The position numbers were made by a program, and so were the translations under genes. The notes under the pieces are model-generated. The model was not told the DNA's origin. It saw nothing but the letters and a program-made list of their open reading frames with translations, and did no database searches. This document shows, one piece after another, positions 21,910 through 32,612 of a DNA stretch of 64,000 nt; the first letter of the stretch is position 1, and each line of letters starts with the position of its first letter. Origin of the DNA: Aspidapion aeneum (Eukaryota; Arthropoda; Insecta; Coleoptera; Brentidae); assembly GCA_963576565.1 (NCBI GenBank), contig OY755048.1, positions 4,346,501 through 4,410,500 of the forward strand, in the 5' to 3' direction.

Positions 21910-22074
21910 ATGTGTGTAGTGCCGCAGTGTTCGAATACTAGTATAACAACACCTGAAAAACTATTTACTCATGTGCCTACAGCAGTAAAAGAACGGAAAA
22001 AGTGGCTAGAACTTGCTCGAAGAGACTCACGGGCCTTATCTAATACATCTTACATTTGTGAAGATCACTTTGAT
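21910..22074 (+). pseudogene. THAP zinc-finger exon, copy 2, with splice donor
   Basis: It encodes MCVVPQCSNTSITTPEKLF, then KERKKWLELARRDSRALSNT and YICEDHFD. All four zinc ligands of the C2CH finger are present (C-x4-C ... C-x2-H), plus the conserved Trp. Directly after HFD comes GTGAGTAT (22075-), a good splice donor, so this is a first exon whose partner exons (with the rest of THAP and any transposase) are missing. The start is less sure: copy 1 has a better N-terminus (MSYKWCVV) that was lost here. THAP domains bind DNA in P-element-like transposases and in many host proteins. Probably non-functional. Confidence 0.75.
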
Positions 22075-22224
22075 GTGAGTATAACTAAATTGTTTCTAAT
22101 TTTTCTCACGTTGTCTAATATATATAACTATTTCGTAAATGACGATAAAATTCTTGAGGTTATGTTTATTACAAGGGTTCACCCCCAACTATAATAGGCA
22201 GAAGGGTGTACAAATTTTTAGGTG

Positions 22225-22380
22225 ATGCTAGGCAATTATTAGGCAGGACTAGGGAGTACCTCTAAATGCAGGATTAGGCAGTGCACATGCAGGCTCAATG
22301 TAGGACTGAGCAGTGCATATGCAAGACTAGGCAGTGCATAGGCAGGACTAGGCAGTACCTACGCAGGACTATGCAGTGTA
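22225..22380. repeat. Minisatellite, copy 2
   Basis: Same ~20-24-bp degenerate GCAGGACTAGGCAGT units as at 12410-12560. Confidence 0.8.
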
Positions 22381-23365
22381 ACTTTTTTAACTTGTGTACT
22401 TCTGGTCGTTGTATACTTTTTGCCTCCCTGTGTGTATTTAATTGAACCTATTGTAAGTGGCATATTGAACAAAAAAGCAAAACATATAACTTAACCTCAA
22501 AATCTAAATGAGTAAAAGTAGGTGAAGAATATCATAAAAGAACTTTCAGTTATATACAAAACAACTCATCGAATACTTACATCAACATTTTAACGTTTCT
22601 AAATTCCACAGAACAAAAATCACTGTTGTTGGCAAAGAAGCCTGCCACCATAAAGGAATGAAGCATTGGCAAGTTGGAGCTATTGGCTTTGGAGAGTCCG
22701 TTTTCCATTGAAAATATTTTTTATAAGCAAAACACAAAATAAAATCTAATTTAGGAGGATAATTCGCACTTTAAACCAAAGCAAACATTACCATCCATAA
22801 GAAAATAACAGAGAAAATAGGTTCGTTCGAGGCCTTTACTGTTTTGTGACGCCACTCGCAGATGATTGGTAGACCGCCTGTTTTGAATCACGTGGCTAAT
22901 TGTTTTAATTCAATGAATTTATTTAATTAAAAGAACTATGAATTTGAGAAAAAATTAAACAAAAAAGTTTGTTTACCAAGACCTAAAGAGATATCTAAAA
23001 ATAAATATATATTTATTTTTTAATACTGTCAAACACCCTATTGGTAGTATCACAATATGAGATAATTGTTATTTTTAGTGTTAACACAGTTGTCTTCTTT
23101 TATAAAATAAAAAGATCAGAAAATAGAGAAAACATACTAGTATCTAAAGTTATCTATATATAGCTCCAAAAAAGTTTACATGTTTGAATTATCTACTTTT
23201 TACAGATAGACGTCGCCAGTTTAGAATAACGTATTATCCAGCTTTTGCATTCGATAGCGCTTGATTCCCACTATATGAAAAAGTAGATAACTCAAAATCA
23301 CGAAATTTCGAGTTACCCAACTATAGCATTCAGTCCACGATTTGATTGTGCTAGTTCGTACTTAC

Positions 23366-23707
23366 TTGAGAGCATTTTGGTAGCAGCAGCCGCGACGTTC
23401 GTCTCAGCTAAAAACTCAAAACTGACAGCATGATAACACCTTATCACTGCTGTATTTTGTAAGGAAATCCATAGAGCATTGCCGCATACTAAAATGCATG
23501 AAATCATGGCTTGCTGAGGCGACGATTTGCCGCCTTCAATAAATATTGACATTGAGTTTTCTTGTTCGAAGGTTTGAGGATTTACGACGATAACCGTTAA
23601 TCCGCTGCTGCAGTAGATCTTTTGGTTGTAGATCGTCATTCTTAAAACAGGGTAGTTACTTGTTGATAAAGGGACTGATCTTGGATTGTGAGTGTTCCAA
23701 CCGCCTT
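23366..23707 (-). CDS. ARHGEF17: RhoGEF (ARHGEF17-like), internal propeller exon
   Basis: A minus-strand exon of 342 nt. The acceptor is TTTTTTTAG ending at 23708 and the donor is CAA|GTAAGT at 23366/23365. It starts with the last two bases of a codon and ends with one. The protein runs GGWNTHNPRSVPLSTSNYPV, then MTIYNQKIYCSSGLTVIVVN, ISCILVCGNALWISLQNTAV, IRCYHAVSFEFLAETNVAAA and TKMLS. This fits the propeller stretch of ARHGEF17/10 around 'LWCGCQN-V-V--P-TL', 'GVWVTL--SA---LYH' and 'V-P-V-RML'. The end phase matches the acceptor of the last exon at 14935. The start phase does not match the end of the exon at 61979, so another exon is required upstream. It probably contributes two propeller blades. 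Confidence 0.88.
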
Positions 23708-25178
23708 CTAAAAAAAATGTGTTTAACGTAAAATATTTTCTCCGTCACTAAAATTGATTTGGTATTGAAAATAAGGATTTGATATTCCAATTCAATTTAA
23801 CTATTACCCTTTCAAAAATTGCGCGGCAAATCTCGTTAAAAAAATTCGTAAAAGTTCACGAGTTCTGGTAGTTATTTTCTGCGGATTATGAAATACCACT
23901 TTCTAATGAAATCTTAGGAACTTTCACCAAAAACATATATTTAAAAAGTTCATGTTCATGAGATTACACCATAAACTGGTGTTTCATAAACCGCAAAAAA
24001 TACTTAATACTTTCGAGAGTTTTTGATAGCATATTATTACAGGCATATCCGCCTTAAATCTGTCAAAAGTTCACAGGATTTAACCACAAATTTGTTGCAT
24101 GCTACACATCAAATCCCTAGCAGGTCTCACAAACATTCATGAGTTTCTAACAGCACTTTGATATTGGCATATACCCGTTAGATCTGTCGAAAGTTCGACG
24201 ATATTTCTTAAGAAATTGGTTTTATGATCCGCGTCAAATCCGTAGCAGATCTCTCGAACTTTCAATAGTCACTTATGTATATCTAAACTGCTAAAGTTTA
24301 TGATATTGCACCAGGAAGAGGTGTTTCATAATCCGCAAGAGATACTTACGAGATCTTTTACGAGCTTTGTCAGTATATTATGTCGAAAGTTCACCAGGAA
24401 TTGGCCTTATGATTTAGATCAAATACGTATCATGTCTCGCGAACTTTCACGAGTTTCTGTCAATAAAATCTCTTAAAATCTTGAAGAAGAGTCGTTCGTT
24501 GGTAAAAACTCATAAAATCTTAAAATCTCACAGAAGACATAAAAACATTGCTAGTCAAGTAAAACTAGATACTGATAAAATCTTTTAAATAGCAAAATGT
24601 AAAACTGACTGAAACTGATCAATATTGGGTTCGTTAATTCTAATTAGATCTTTTAACTTCTTATAATAAAATGGAAACATTTGCTGGCCAAAACTTCTTA
24701 AATCTTCTAAAAATCTTTTAAATACAAGTAAAAAAAATAACAAAATTGCTAGTCAAAATTTTTAAAAACTACTGGTCACTATTCAATTGAACAAATACTC
24801 AAAATCTTGTCATATCTCGGTGAAATCTGACAGAATCTTTTAAAGTAAAATCCCTGTTTAATTCTTGTAACGTCTCGATTAAATCTATCGAAATCTGCTT
24901 AAAATTAATGGCTCTTGTAAAATAATAAAATAATAAAATCCTACAATCTCTTCGCGCTAAAAATTTTCTCCTCTTTCTCTTGAATTCTTTTCAACAGCCA
25001 GAATTAAGATTTATAAGGCCTAATCAGTCAGATCTTGTCAATTTTCGTATGGCATAAATTGTTGCCCGCTTAATAATAACCGTCAAGTCAATTAAATTTC
25101 GTATAATCTGGTCAAGATTTTATAAGTTTTTAATAATTTTCGAGCGGTTTTTTTTGGAAAGGTAGTAATAAAATAAAT
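23708..25178. other. Intron, degenerate AT-rich repeats
   Basis: Phrases such as 'gaactttcacgagtttct' and 'tttcataatccgca' recur irregularly between 23840 and 24480, suggesting a decayed tandem array. 24480-25150 is rich in 'aaaatctttta'. No exon was identified. Confidence 0.4.
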
Positions 25179-25777
25179 CACGGTCTGTAAATAAACCGGT
25201 TGTCTGGTAACTCCCAGCCAATAAGAACTCGGCAGCCTATGACGCGGCAATTTGCCTGCTCCACGGTCAATAAAGGGAGACCTATACGTTATATTATGAG
25301 AAGAATAAAGATAAAAGCCGTAAAAATACCAAAATTTATTAAAACATTTAATAATTTAAAAATTTATGATAAAAATTCCAACAGTTTTATAAATATCAGA
25401 TTCAGGACACGATTATAAATACTTTTCCTAAGTTAATTCGACTCTCTTGTTCATACTAATTTAACTTTTTTGTCGAACACTAAAGCAAACTAGCCAAATA
25501 TTATTGATTTTTTTGTTGGATAGGAGGTAATTAAAATGAGTTTTTTTTTTGAGAAATTTTATCAAAAAAATTAAAGAAAAGGAAGTTGAAATGACTAAAA
25601 GTCAATGGTAGTAAGGGAACATTCATAAATTACATAACGCAAAGATTCAGGATTTTTGATCCCCCTTCTTAACGCATTTTCAAGAAAAATGATAATAAAA
25701 AATACATTGACTGTAACGCTAATATTCCTTCTCTCCTACTTGAGCATTATGCAGCGTGTTCCAAGTTAAGTGTCCAC

Positions 25778-26988
25778 CATTGGAGTAGCTAGGGGGGTGG
25801 GGGGGGGGGGGGCAGGGGGGCCTGCCCCCCCCCTGAAGTCCCTCAGGCCCCCCTAAGATATTTTAGGCCTCCCCTACCGACTACTAGTAAAAGAACATGA
25901 CGCTGAAAATACATACTTTTCTATTATTATTCGGGAAATATTCAAATAAAATAGGTGCATTAAAATTTAAAATCATTCAGATAATGTTTACATTTCAGGA
26001 AAAAGCCCTTGTCTTGCGGAATTAGGCTTTTTCTCTTTAAATTATCGGTAACTTTTCTGCACTTATGCAATTTCCCGAAAAAATTTTTTAAATTTAAACA
26101 TAATTATGCATATTGAATATTTCATACATATTGGCGACATCTTGTAAAATATTATAGAAGTGTAAGTTAAATTTCGCATTTAATAAAGACAGCGACCTTT
26201 GCCCCTCTGTTTCCGAAATCGGGTTGTAGATGTCGTAAGGTTATAAAAGACCTTTTTAAACTGTTTTTCTAAAATAAATATAGTTATCTTTTTAGTTTTT
26301 TTGAGGTTAGCGTTTAGTGTCTTATGAAAATTTTCCGATTTTGGTGACAATTTCATAACCATTTTCATATTAAGTTTTCCCACGTCGTTAAATGGAATAA
26401 ATTCGTCGAGCAATACCGGGAAATTTTTAATATTAATACTTCTACTCTAAGAACAGAAATGACCGTTTTAAAGAATTGTATTTTTCGGTTAAATCAAACT
26501 GTTGGTCATGATTCTATCAAACAACATATAGCAGAAAACACCTATCCAAACCTCTACCAACTTTTTAAAGTTGCGAGTATTCTTCCAATTTTAAGTGCAA
26601 CTTGCGAAAGGTCTTTCTCTGCCATGAGGAGAGTTTTTAATTGGCTTAGAACAACTATGACTCAAGAGAGACACTCAGGTTTGTCATTGTTATTCATAGA
26701 AAAAGATGTTGAGGTCGACTTAGACAGTGTGGTAGACGCTTTCAGTCAGCGACGTAGAAAACTTTCTTTGTAGAATTGCTGAATCACATACTTCCTGTGT
26801 ATACATATAAATAAGTTGGTAAATGTATTATTAAATTTGTTATATTAAAATATTAGAACATTTAATGCGCGTATTTTTTTTTATTCATTGCACACTTTGC
26901 ACGACTCTTTAAAACCTATGTTTGCTTTTTGTTCAAGATAGACCGGGGCCACGGCCCCCCCTGAAAAGCAAGGCTAGATACGCCAATG
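25778..26988. mobile_element. hAT element, internally deleted, 1211 bp
   Basis: Ends CATTGGAGTAGCTAG and (inverted) CATTGGCGTATCTAG, with exact 8-bp target duplication GTGTCCAC at 25770-25777 and 26989-26996. G-rich and C-rich tracts lie just inside the ends. The interior holds the C-terminal hAT transposase piece at 26459-26773. Confidence 0.9.
26459..26773 (+). pseudogene. hAT transposase C-terminal dimerisation domain
   Basis: A 104-residue plus-strand frame ending at TAG 26771-26773. It shows the typical hAT C-terminal dimerisation region: YPNLYQLFKVASILPILSAT, CERSFSAMRRVFNWLRTTMT, QERHSGLSLLFIEKDVEVDL. The CERSFSAMRR core and the RHSGLSLL stretch are hallmarks of ZMYM1/TTF-type hAT transposases in animals. 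The zinc-finger and catalytic RNase H-like core are missing, so this is the tail of an internally deleted transposase. A minus-strand frame at 26180-26413 has no family resemblance. The ATG at 26459 is just the first Met after the deletion point. Confidence 0.9.
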
Positions 26989-27658
26989 GTGTCCACCATT
27001 GCACTATCGAACATCAAGCTTTCGAGTTGTTTCAAAAACATAAAACCAAGTTTAATTTAATCACCCTGCATTTTATAATTTTCAAAAATTCTACCAGTTT
27101 TCCAATTTAGACATTTTTCTATTTTTAATAATAAAGTTAGCAATGGTGGACATTTAACTTGGAACACCCCGTATATAATTAAGGAATAGTCCTCATCAGT
27201 TTTTTTTAAACTGTATTGCAAGGAACAAAAAACTATACATATCTAATTATTATAGAATAGTTACAAAATAATTTTTTTTAACTTCTTTACTGTTTTTCGA
27301 CTCTCATCGGTCCCTGTATCATCAAGCTTTCGTTTCGTTGTGGATTCATTTTGCTTTTTGTATTTATAAATTTGTTTTTCTTTGTTTTACAAATGAATTT
27401 ACCAATTTATATGGAATAGAAACTTTTTTATATATAAATTTATTGGATCGCTTCACAATATTTGTTTTAAATTTAAAATTATTTATAAATACTACTTACA
27501 ACAAGACGACAAGACCCAAAGAGTACATAATTTCCTGGCAAAAGACGATATTACGCTATAAACAGCGTTTGACTGCTGAGTCCTAGGAAAACTGTGACGT
27601 AGCTCTGACGGCCGTCATGACACCGAGTTACTCAGACAACCGGCTTATTTACAGACCG

Positions 27659-27839
27659 GGAAAATAAATATCTTTCCTAGACCAATTGTTTGTCTAGGTT
27701 ATTTTTTCTATATTGGTTGATTTAGCACTTAATGTAACAGTTTAAGATTGTTCGCCATGCTCATCCAAAGGTCAAAAAGGTCAAAAAGTTTTTGTATACT
27801 GGAGCTTCCATCCAATTGGATGAATGCCCAGTGTTCCGA
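27659..27839. other. Short spacer
   Basis: A direct repeat of 'aggtcaaaaaggtcaaaaag' lies near 27769-27788. Nothing else recognised. Confidence 0.3.
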
Positions 27840-27975
27840 AAGCTCTATTCAAACGTGGTTGTAACAAAGGCAAGTAATTAAAAAATGAACACAACGTCCA
27901 ATGCTAATGCCGGGAATTGAACCCGGATCAATCGCATCGCATGGCAATGCTCACCCACACACGAAGGCACAAAAA
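27835..27975 (-). repeat. tRNA-derived SINE-like fragment
   Basis: On the minus strand a B-box-like GGTTCAATTCCC sits in a perfect T-arm (CCGGG TTCAATT CCCGG) near 27910-27930, preceded by an A-box-like TGGGTGAGC near 27950. The acceptor stem does not pair, so it is not a tRNA gene. A tRNA-derived SINE head is the best reading. Confidence 0.45.
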
Positions 27976-28173
27976 ATCGCCAGTAAACACTTAGTCAGAG
28001 TTACTTATCCCCCCACCTCAATTACGTAATCATTGTACAGGTATGCATTAAGAGAAATGGGTTTATCTATCATCATTACGTGAAACAATGGATTGGAATT
28101 GGAATTTTACACGAACCATTTTTTTGGACGGGCCGCCCCCCTAATGCATTAAGAAAATACAAAATATTTCTAT

Positions 28174-29015
28174 TACGGGTGGCAATATTTTAAATACTCT
28201 GCCAATTTATGGGCACTTAAGCTCACACTAGATACTATATTTATAGTCTACGTGTGAGCTAATATAACTAAAAACTGAAATATATTTTATTCAACTCTAG
28301 ACTCAATTACCTGTCGTTTGATACTACACAAGCCATGTTATTACTTAAACTCAAATTTGTGTGTGTGTCTGTCTGTCTGTCTGTCTGTCTGTATGTCTGT
28401 CTGTAACGACCAACGCGCATAACTCAAAAACCGCTAGCCCGATTCTAATGAAATTTGGTACCTAAGCTGGGTTTTGGCTCGAGATGGTCCCATTTAAAAA
28501 TGAACAAAATCCACCAAACACAAGCCAAATAAAAGGGTGGGGGTAGATTTCAAAAATTAAGTTTATGTAAAAATATGGCTTGTGTGATATCAAACGAAAG
28601 GTAATTGAGTCTGGAGTTAAACAAAATACATTTTAGTTTATTTAACAAAAAAAGGGTGGGGGTAAATTTCAAAAATTTGAATTTATGTGAAAATATGGCA
28701 TGTGTGATATCAAACGAAAGGTAATTGAGTCTGGAGTTAAACAAAATACATTTTAGTTTTTTTTTTAAAGTGGGGGTAGATTTCACAAATTTGAGTTTAA
28801 GTAATAACATGGCTTGTGTAGTATCAAACGACAGGTAATTGAGTCTAGAGTTGAATAAAATATATTTCAGTTTTTAGTTATATTAGCTCACACGTAGACT
28901 ATAAATATAGTATCTAGTGTGAGCTTAAGTGCCCATAAATTGGCAGAGTATTTTTTAAGAGCTTTCCAACTATACATTTTATTAATATTTTGTGATCCAA
29001 TATTGCCACCCGTTT
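28174..29015. mobile_element. Long-TIR element with internal ~115-bp tandem units
   Basis: Arms 28191-28360 and 28785-28954 are near-perfect inverted copies (CTCACACTAGATACTATATT… and its complement), and weaker matches extend out to ACGGGTGGCAATATT at both sides. The interior has a (CTGT)n run, a segment 'ccaacgcgcataactcaaaa', and about three ~115-bp units containing 'gatatcaaacgaaaggtaat'. A shortened copy lies at 29190-29690. No coding frame is evident. Confidence 0.75.
28361..28405. repeat. (CTGT)n microsatellite
   Basis: About ten CTGT units; a sister run lies at 29236-29275 in the related element. Confidence 0.9.
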
Positions 29016-29022
29016 CTAAATA

Positions 29023-29886
29023 CCGTAGAACCCCGATTATCCGTGCGCGGATTATCCGGGCTACGGATTATCCGTGCTATGATTTCCCATTATCGAAATT
29101 GTGTTTGTGAAGTTCTATCGAAATAGCATTACCGGAAATCACTCGACCAAAACATTATGTAGAATTATATTTTAGCTTATATTATTATATATCTTTGCGT
29201 TTCAGATGATTTTGAAACTTTTTTGTTGCGCCGTCTGTCTGTCTGTCTCTCTGTCTGTCTGTCTGTCTGTCTGTAACGACCAACGCGCATAACTCAAAAA
29301 CCGCTTGTCCGATTTTAATGAAATTTGGTACCTGCGCTGGGTTTTGGGTCGAGATGGTCCCATTTAAAAATGAACAAAATCCACCAAACACAAGCCAAAT
29401 AAAAGGGTGGGGGTATATTTCAAAAATTAGTGTTTATGTGGAAATATGGCGTGTGTGATATCAAACGAAAGGTAATTGAGTCTGGAGTTAAACAAAATAC
29501 ATTTTAGTTTAAAAAAAAGGTGGGGGACATTTGAAAAATTAAAGTTTAAGTCAAAACATGGCTTGTGTGGTACCAAACGAAAGGTAATTGAGTTCAATAA
29601 AATATATTTAAGTTTTTAGTTATATAAGCTCACACGTACACTATAACCTAGTGTGAGCTTAGGTGCCCATAGATTGGCAGAGTATTTTGTTCTGTTATCT
29701 TTTTATGCAATACATACATATAAACTTAGATTGAACTTATGGGATCTTTTTTTTTCTGTTATATTTTGAGTATATATACATAATATGTATGTAACATGTA
29801 ATAAATGAATGTTCTGATTATCCGTGCTTTTCACTTATCCGTGCCTCGTCCGGTCCCGTGGAGCACGGATAATCGGGGTTCTACTG
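29023..29886. mobile_element. Pogo/Tigger-type element with nested insertion
   Basis: The left end CCGTAGAACCCCGATTATCC and the inverted right end CAGTAGAACCCCGATTATCC match, flanked by TA (29021-29022, 29887-29888). Its own sequence is only the outer ~90-100 bp on each side; the middle is occupied by the 29190-29690 repeat. Confidence 0.8.
29190..29690. repeat. Partial second copy of the long-TIR/CTGT element
   Basis: It matches 28360-28780 in order ((CTGT)n, 'ccaacgcgcataactcaaaa', 'aatgaacaaaatccaccaaa', tandem 'gatatcaaacgaaaggtaat') and keeps a right arm ending 'ctagtgtgagcttaggtgcc'. The left arm is missing. Nested in a pogo-type element. Confidence 0.75.
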
Positions 29887-29889
29887 TAC

Positions 29890-30409
29890 TTGCATACTCT
29901 TTATCCATGATGTTATCAGAGAGGGGGAACCTATCTGAGAAAAAAGTGTCACAACATTCATTTATGTTACTTGTGACGGAGATACTTCAATTTTTCTAGA
30001 AACATACCTACCTGTTCAGTGATGACCTAATAAGGGTGGAGGGGGGAAGTAACCCTGATCGAGTGTCTCTTGGCGTTTGTTTGTGTCTTAGTATATAGAC
30101 AAGCATGGTGCAGTTTTAGCTAAAGTGTTTGGATATCAAAAAAGAGGCATGTCGAAACCAGGGTCTCGAACCAACAAGCCTCTACTAGCACAGCATATTA
30201 TACTTTCGAATCAGGACTAAGTACACATGCTGTCACCCGTCTTTACACTTGAAGCTAAGTTTACTTACTTTGATCCCTTTCGTAAATTAACATGGTTCCA
30301 TTCGCCAGTGATGCAAATACTCTATTTTGACAATATCTAAAAAAATTATTTGTTCTTAAATATCTGTTAAAAAACGCTTAATGCTCTAATAGTTCAGGCA
30401 AGATTCGGG
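29890..30409. other. Intron spacer with a weak tRNA-like fragment
   Basis: On the minus strand, GGTTCGAGACCCTGG near 30155-30169 resembles a Pol III B box, but no A box or pairing acceptor stem was found. Nothing else recognised. Confidence 0.3.
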
Positions 30410-32612
30410 AAAATCCACTTTCTAGAAGCATTTTATATTACTTTTTGGCAAATGGGCAATTCCCCCTATTTTGACCCCGCTGAATCCGAATATCCCTGTT
30501 GCCAACTCGAAATATTGACAGGTGCTGAGATATTCAAGATGGCGGCCAAAATGGCGGCGGTATATTAAATTGCCGCTGGAAAGCCCAAATTGTCACAGGT
30601 GTACATTCAAAATATATATTTGTATAATTAAAAAATAATAACATATAATTTTTTTAAATGGCTGCAAAAACCTTCAAAAACCCTCCAAGACCCCCCAAAA
30701 TCTGAAAGTTTGAAGTTTTTTCAAATTTTCTTAAAAACTAAGTTTCTAAGAGAAAAATGTATTATATACTTTATTGTAGACAATAAAATTCCCTTTTCAA
30801 CATGGTATAACTTAATAAAGTTAGACTAATAACAAGCTCTCCAGCGGCGTCCGTTAATTGAAGTTAAAACTAATATCTACAGAAAACCTTGTATTACATT
30901 TTGGTATACTCAATAAAATTTCCTTCAAAATGACGTATAACATGATTAAAGTAAAACTTCAGGGGCATCCGTAAATTAAATTAATTTTGAAAAAAACAGA
31001 AAATAAACCATTTTTGTTACACGTTTTATCTAATTTTCTCAAAAACTTAGCTTAATATGAAAAAACTTGTTCTACACTTTTTTGTAGACAAGGAAATTCC
31101 CTTTTTGAAAATGTGAAACTCGGTGGGGTATGACTTATAGCAAACTCTGCAGCGACGTCCGTCAATGGGGGTGATTTCAACAAATCATTAAAAAAAATAT
31201 GTTTTTCATACGTTTTATTAAATTTTCTTAAAAACCAAGCTCTTTATCAAAAAATGTGTTACACACTTCGTCATAGCCAATAAAATTTCCTTTCAAACGA
31301 TGTATAACAAAGTGGAAGTTATTTTATATTTACCGCTTCAGTGCTGTTCTTAATATAAAGAAATTATTTAAGATCAATCCAACCTAATCAATTTTGTGTC
31401 TTGTTAGCTTCTCGGTGGATAATAAAGAGTGGCGGATAAAAGGTCGAAAGTACAAAAGGTCGAAAAAATAAGGTCGAAAGTACAAAAGATCAAAAAACAA
31501 AAGGTCGAAAGTTCAAAAGGTCGAAAGTACAAAAGGTCGAAAGTACAAAAGATCGAAAGTACAAAAGATCGAAAGTACGGTCGCGGGTCCACATCGACTA
31601 GACAGGTCAATTCGACTTGATACGGTAAATATGTATTTTTAATATTTTGTTTTGTCGATTTTTTTTCGACCTTTTGTACTTTCGACCTTTTATGGCTTCG
31701 GCAGCGGGCCCGATAATAAAATGTCCTTTTAAACAGTGTGTCACAAAATGTGACCCATAGTAAAAAATAACCAAAAACACCTGTGTCATAGTTACTACTG
31801 TTACTTTCGGCACAAAAATATTGCTTAGGCGGGGCCATGGGCCCTATGCCCCCTCCCCTTATAACCACCGGTGTTTTTTTGCTTTAAAGAACTTATTTAG
31901 ATAAATCAAAATATCTAATCTAATCAAAAAACAGTTTATTTTAATTTGGAAACATTTTATTTTAGTAGGTATAAATTACGAACCTTTTTGACGTATTTAT
32001 TATAACATTAACCTCACTTTGTAATATATCATTTAAAAAGAAATTGTCTTATCCTCAATAAAGAATAAAGGCACATTTTTTTTTGAAAATCTTAGTTAGA
32101 AAAGATATTTAAATATGCAAGAGAAACTGATTATTTCAGTTATTTTTGAAAATAAGTTTATATTAGTACGCCCCTGAAGCCTTAAATATGGCAACAACCC
32201 GACATTTTAATAACATTTTTAAAAGAAAATGTTATGTTCTACAATAAAGTATACTACATATTTTTTCCTAAAAAGTGTAGTTTTTGAGAAAATTTTGAAA
32301 AATCTATAATAAACATGTTTTTTTCTAAATAATCCCAATTTACGTACGCCACTGAAGAGCTACTTTCTTTTCCTAACCTCATTGACCAATACATCGTTGG
32401 AAAGGGTCTTTGCAATTTTTGATAAAAAGGTTAGTTTTCGAGAAAATTGCATAAAACTGAAAAAAAAAACAGGTTTTTGGGGGTTTGGGGTGGATTTTCT
32501 CCGTTCCTGTCGATTTTTCGAGTTGGCAACAGAGATATTCGGAGGGTCAAATTAGGGGGAAACGGTCTGTTGCCAAAAAAGTAATATGATTTGCGTCTAG
32601 ACCGAAAACGGA
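30410..32612. mobile_element. Long-TIR element with inverted internal arrays, ~2.2 kb
   Basis: The left terminus (TCTAGAAGCATTTTATATTA… then TTCCCCCTATTTTGACCCC… and GTTGCCAACTCG) is mirrored at 32505-32612 over ~120 bp with some mismatches. The left interior holds ~150-180-bp degenerate units with 'aattttcttaaaaac', 'acaataaaattccctttt' and 'gcggcgtccgttaattg' (30700-31370). The right interior (31880-32460) holds similar units in opposite sense. A minisatellite element occupies the centre. Confidence 0.6.
31435..31700. repeat. Minisatellite GGTCGAAAGTACAAAA with inverted end
   Basis: About nine ~16-bp units of AAGGTCGAAAGTACAA between 31435 and 31580. At 31665-31700 the unit appears twice in inverted orientation, so the block is bounded by an inverted pair (GATAAAAGGTCGAAAGTACA / its complement). 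Frames across it are repeat translations, not genes. Confidence 0.85.

Larger units (their letters stand above)
21691..23042 (+). mobile_element. THAP-bearing element, copy 2
   Basis: Ends AATAGGGTATTTGACA and TGTCAAACACCCTATT are 16-bp inverted repeats with one mismatch. It contains a THAP exon with splice donor (21910-22074), the minisatellite at 22225-22380 and sequence matching copy 1 (11921-13270) closely throughout. It lies in the last intron of the RhoGEF gene, on the opposite strand. Confidence 0.7.
25755..27170. mobile_element. Middle TIR element of the nest
   Basis: Left GTGTTCCAAGTTAAGTGTCC…ACCATTGC and right GCAATGGTGGACATTTAACT…TGGAACAC are inverted repeats of ~28 bp with one mismatch, after removing the inserted hAT (25778-26988). 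The reconstructed element is short (~200 bp). Confidence 0.75.
25179..27658. mobile_element. Outer TIR element of a triple nest
   Basis: The left end CACGGTCTGTAAATAAACCG and the inverted right end near 27616-27658 (GGTCTGTAAATAAGCCGG) match over ~35 bp. A second copy of its left part is at 63545-64000. It contains a left-half copy of another MITE (25617-25730) and a nested TIR element holding a hAT transposon. Left-side frames show no recognisable transposase. Confidence 0.6.

Noticed and set aside
30130..30240. tRNA-like segment with B-box GGTTCGAGACC (minus)
   Set aside because: No A box at proper spacing and no acceptor pairing found; at most a SINE relic.
31404..31868. 154-codon minus-strand frame across the minisatellite
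   Set aside because: Its low-complexity, F/S-rich residues are the 16-bp minisatellite read in frame; no domain.
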